The notes under the pieces are model-generated. The model had not been told where the DNA came from. It did no database searches and worked only from the letters and a program-made list of their open reading frames with translations. A stretch of DNA of 51,822 nucleotides from contig JAITVH010000122.1 in assembly GCA_031285905.1 (NCBI GenBank), positions 1-51,822 on the forward strand, written 5' to 3'. The position numbers and the translations under genes were made by a program. Position 1 is the first letter of the stretch; every line of letters begins with the position of its first letter. Source of the DNA: Prevotella sp. (GTDB lineage: Bacteria > Bacteroidota > Bacteroidia > Bacteroidales > Dysgonomonadaceae). Below are positions 51,529 through 51,822 of the stretch, in pieces.

Positions 51529-51547
51529 TTTGTGATTTATTTGTGAT
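51529..51547. promoter_or_regulatory. Direct repeats with 11-bp period, possible AraC-type operator
   Basis: TTTGTGAT occurs at 51529-51536 and again at 51540-51547, one helical turn apart. AraC-family proteins bind such direct half-sites, and an AraC-type gene lies next to them. Confidence 0.35.
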
Positions 51548-51620
51548 AGATCCTTTATTTAACTTAGTAATACAAAATTATATAAAAGATTATAATAAGC
51601 CGTTTTGTATTATCTCCCAC

Positions 51621-51822
51621 TTATTCAACATTTCCGCCATTCCGCTTATTTTGTCTAATTTCCCCGGGTGTGCGTCCAAATTTTGACTTACAAAAATCAT
51701 TAAAATGAGACAAAGAGGTGAAATCGAAATTATAACTTATTTGCTTAAATGTCTGTTCTGTCGCCCTTATCTCATGAAATATCTTTTCGGCTTTTTGTTG
51801 CGTCATCCATTTGTAGGGTGAA
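51621..51822 (-). CDS. AraC-family transcriptional regulator, C-terminal fragment
   Basis: The frame is open to the right edge, so the gene begins outside the window; only its last 66 or so codons are here. It ends with the second helix-turn-helix of AraC/XylS proteins: SPYKWMTQQKAEKIFHEI, then FKQISYNFDFTSLSHFNDFC and KSKFGRTPGEIRQNKR, the last being the family end signature (F...FGxTPxxxR). The sensor domain is not visible. It points in the same direction as the fimbrial operon and ends 339 bases before it, so it is a candidate regulator of the fimbriae (inference). Confidence 0.9.
   Translation of the reverse strand, partial: SPYKWMTQQKAEKIFHEIRATEQTFKQISYNFDFTSLSHFNDFCKSKFGRTPGEIRQNKRNGGNVE

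Larger units (their letters stand above)
51282..51620. other. Regulatory region upstream of the fimbrial operon, 339 bases
   Basis: No gene is visible. The region holds a minus-strand TACATTTG box (51379-51386) that could be the pilin minus-7 element, a 6-bp palindrome CTCTCT/AGAGAG (51442-51457), two direct repeats TTTGTGAT at 51529-51536 and 51540-51547 (11-bp period), and an inverted pair AATACAAAA/TTTTGTATT (51569-51577 and 51603-51611) just after the AraC-type gene. Confidence 0.5.

Noticed and set aside
1-51822. CRISPR arrays, tRNA, rRNA, insertion sequences, integrases
   Set aside because: No regularly spaced repeats, no cloverleaf or rRNA-like sequence, and no transposase or integrase frame was seen.

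Overview
The window looks like chromosome of a low-GC member of the Bacteroidales (Dysgonomonas or Porphyromonadaceae-like; a guess). Supporting signs are promoters of the Bacteroidetes type (TTG or TTTG, about 20 bases, then TAnnTTTG), type V (Mfa1/FimA-class) fimbrial lipoproteins, BACON domains, DUF5683, DUF3575 and DUF5106 proteins, and a class I fumarase.

Layout. (1) 1-3995, plus strand: the end of parA, parB, a DUF5683 membrane protein and a LysM lytic transglycosylase. (2) 4237-21594, plus strand: a compact surface-polysaccharide locus, visibly more AT-rich than its flanks. It encodes an SLBB exporter, Wzz, Wzx flippase, two hexapeptide acyltransferases, a nitroreductase-like protein, Wzy polymerase, two pyruvyltransferase-family proteins, two GT4-like glycosyltransferases, a CDP-alditol module (TarI-like cytidylyltransferase, SDR, LicD) and a radical SAM/SPASM protein. 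No initiating phosphoglycosyltransferase is present. (3) 21612-28913: housekeeping genes kdsB, rnc, fabF, acpP, purN and fumarase, plus one unknown secreted protein. (4) 29255-30440, minus strand: a self-contained three-gene cassette of HEPN protein, acidic unknown protein and SecB-like chaperone, with its own promoter, operator-like dyad and terminator. (5) 30630-31061: a GNAT acetyltransferase. (6) 31247-51281, minus strand: about 20 kb of cell-surface genes. The first unit (51281 to 36670) is a type V fimbrial operon with major fimbrillin, anchor-like and tip-like lipoproteins, DUF3575, OmpA, beta-propeller/Calx-beta, bactofilin and barrel proteins. It ends at a terminator near 36560-36599. 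The second unit (36469 to 31247) carries a DUF3868-like lipoprotein and small secreted proteins and ends at a terminator near 31096-31143. (7) The right edge cuts an AraC-type regulator that probably relates to the fimbrial operon.

The best candidate for an undescribed system is the HEPN / acidic protein / SecB-like cassette. Its order (toxin-like, antitoxin-like, chaperone) matches toxin-antitoxin-chaperone (TAC) modules, but the toxin-like protein has a HEPN fold. The presumed antitoxin ends in NYAFAA, which closely resembles an ssrA-type ClpXP degron. Other notable features are a perfect 16-bp inverted repeat at the polysaccharide promoter, a very stable hairpin just after the major fimbrillin gene, a duplicated gene start in front of the radical SAM gene, and a cytidylyltransferase/LicD pairing that parallels ribitol-phosphate transfer in the dystroglycan pathway. 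All functional statements rest on reading the sequence; no database search was run.
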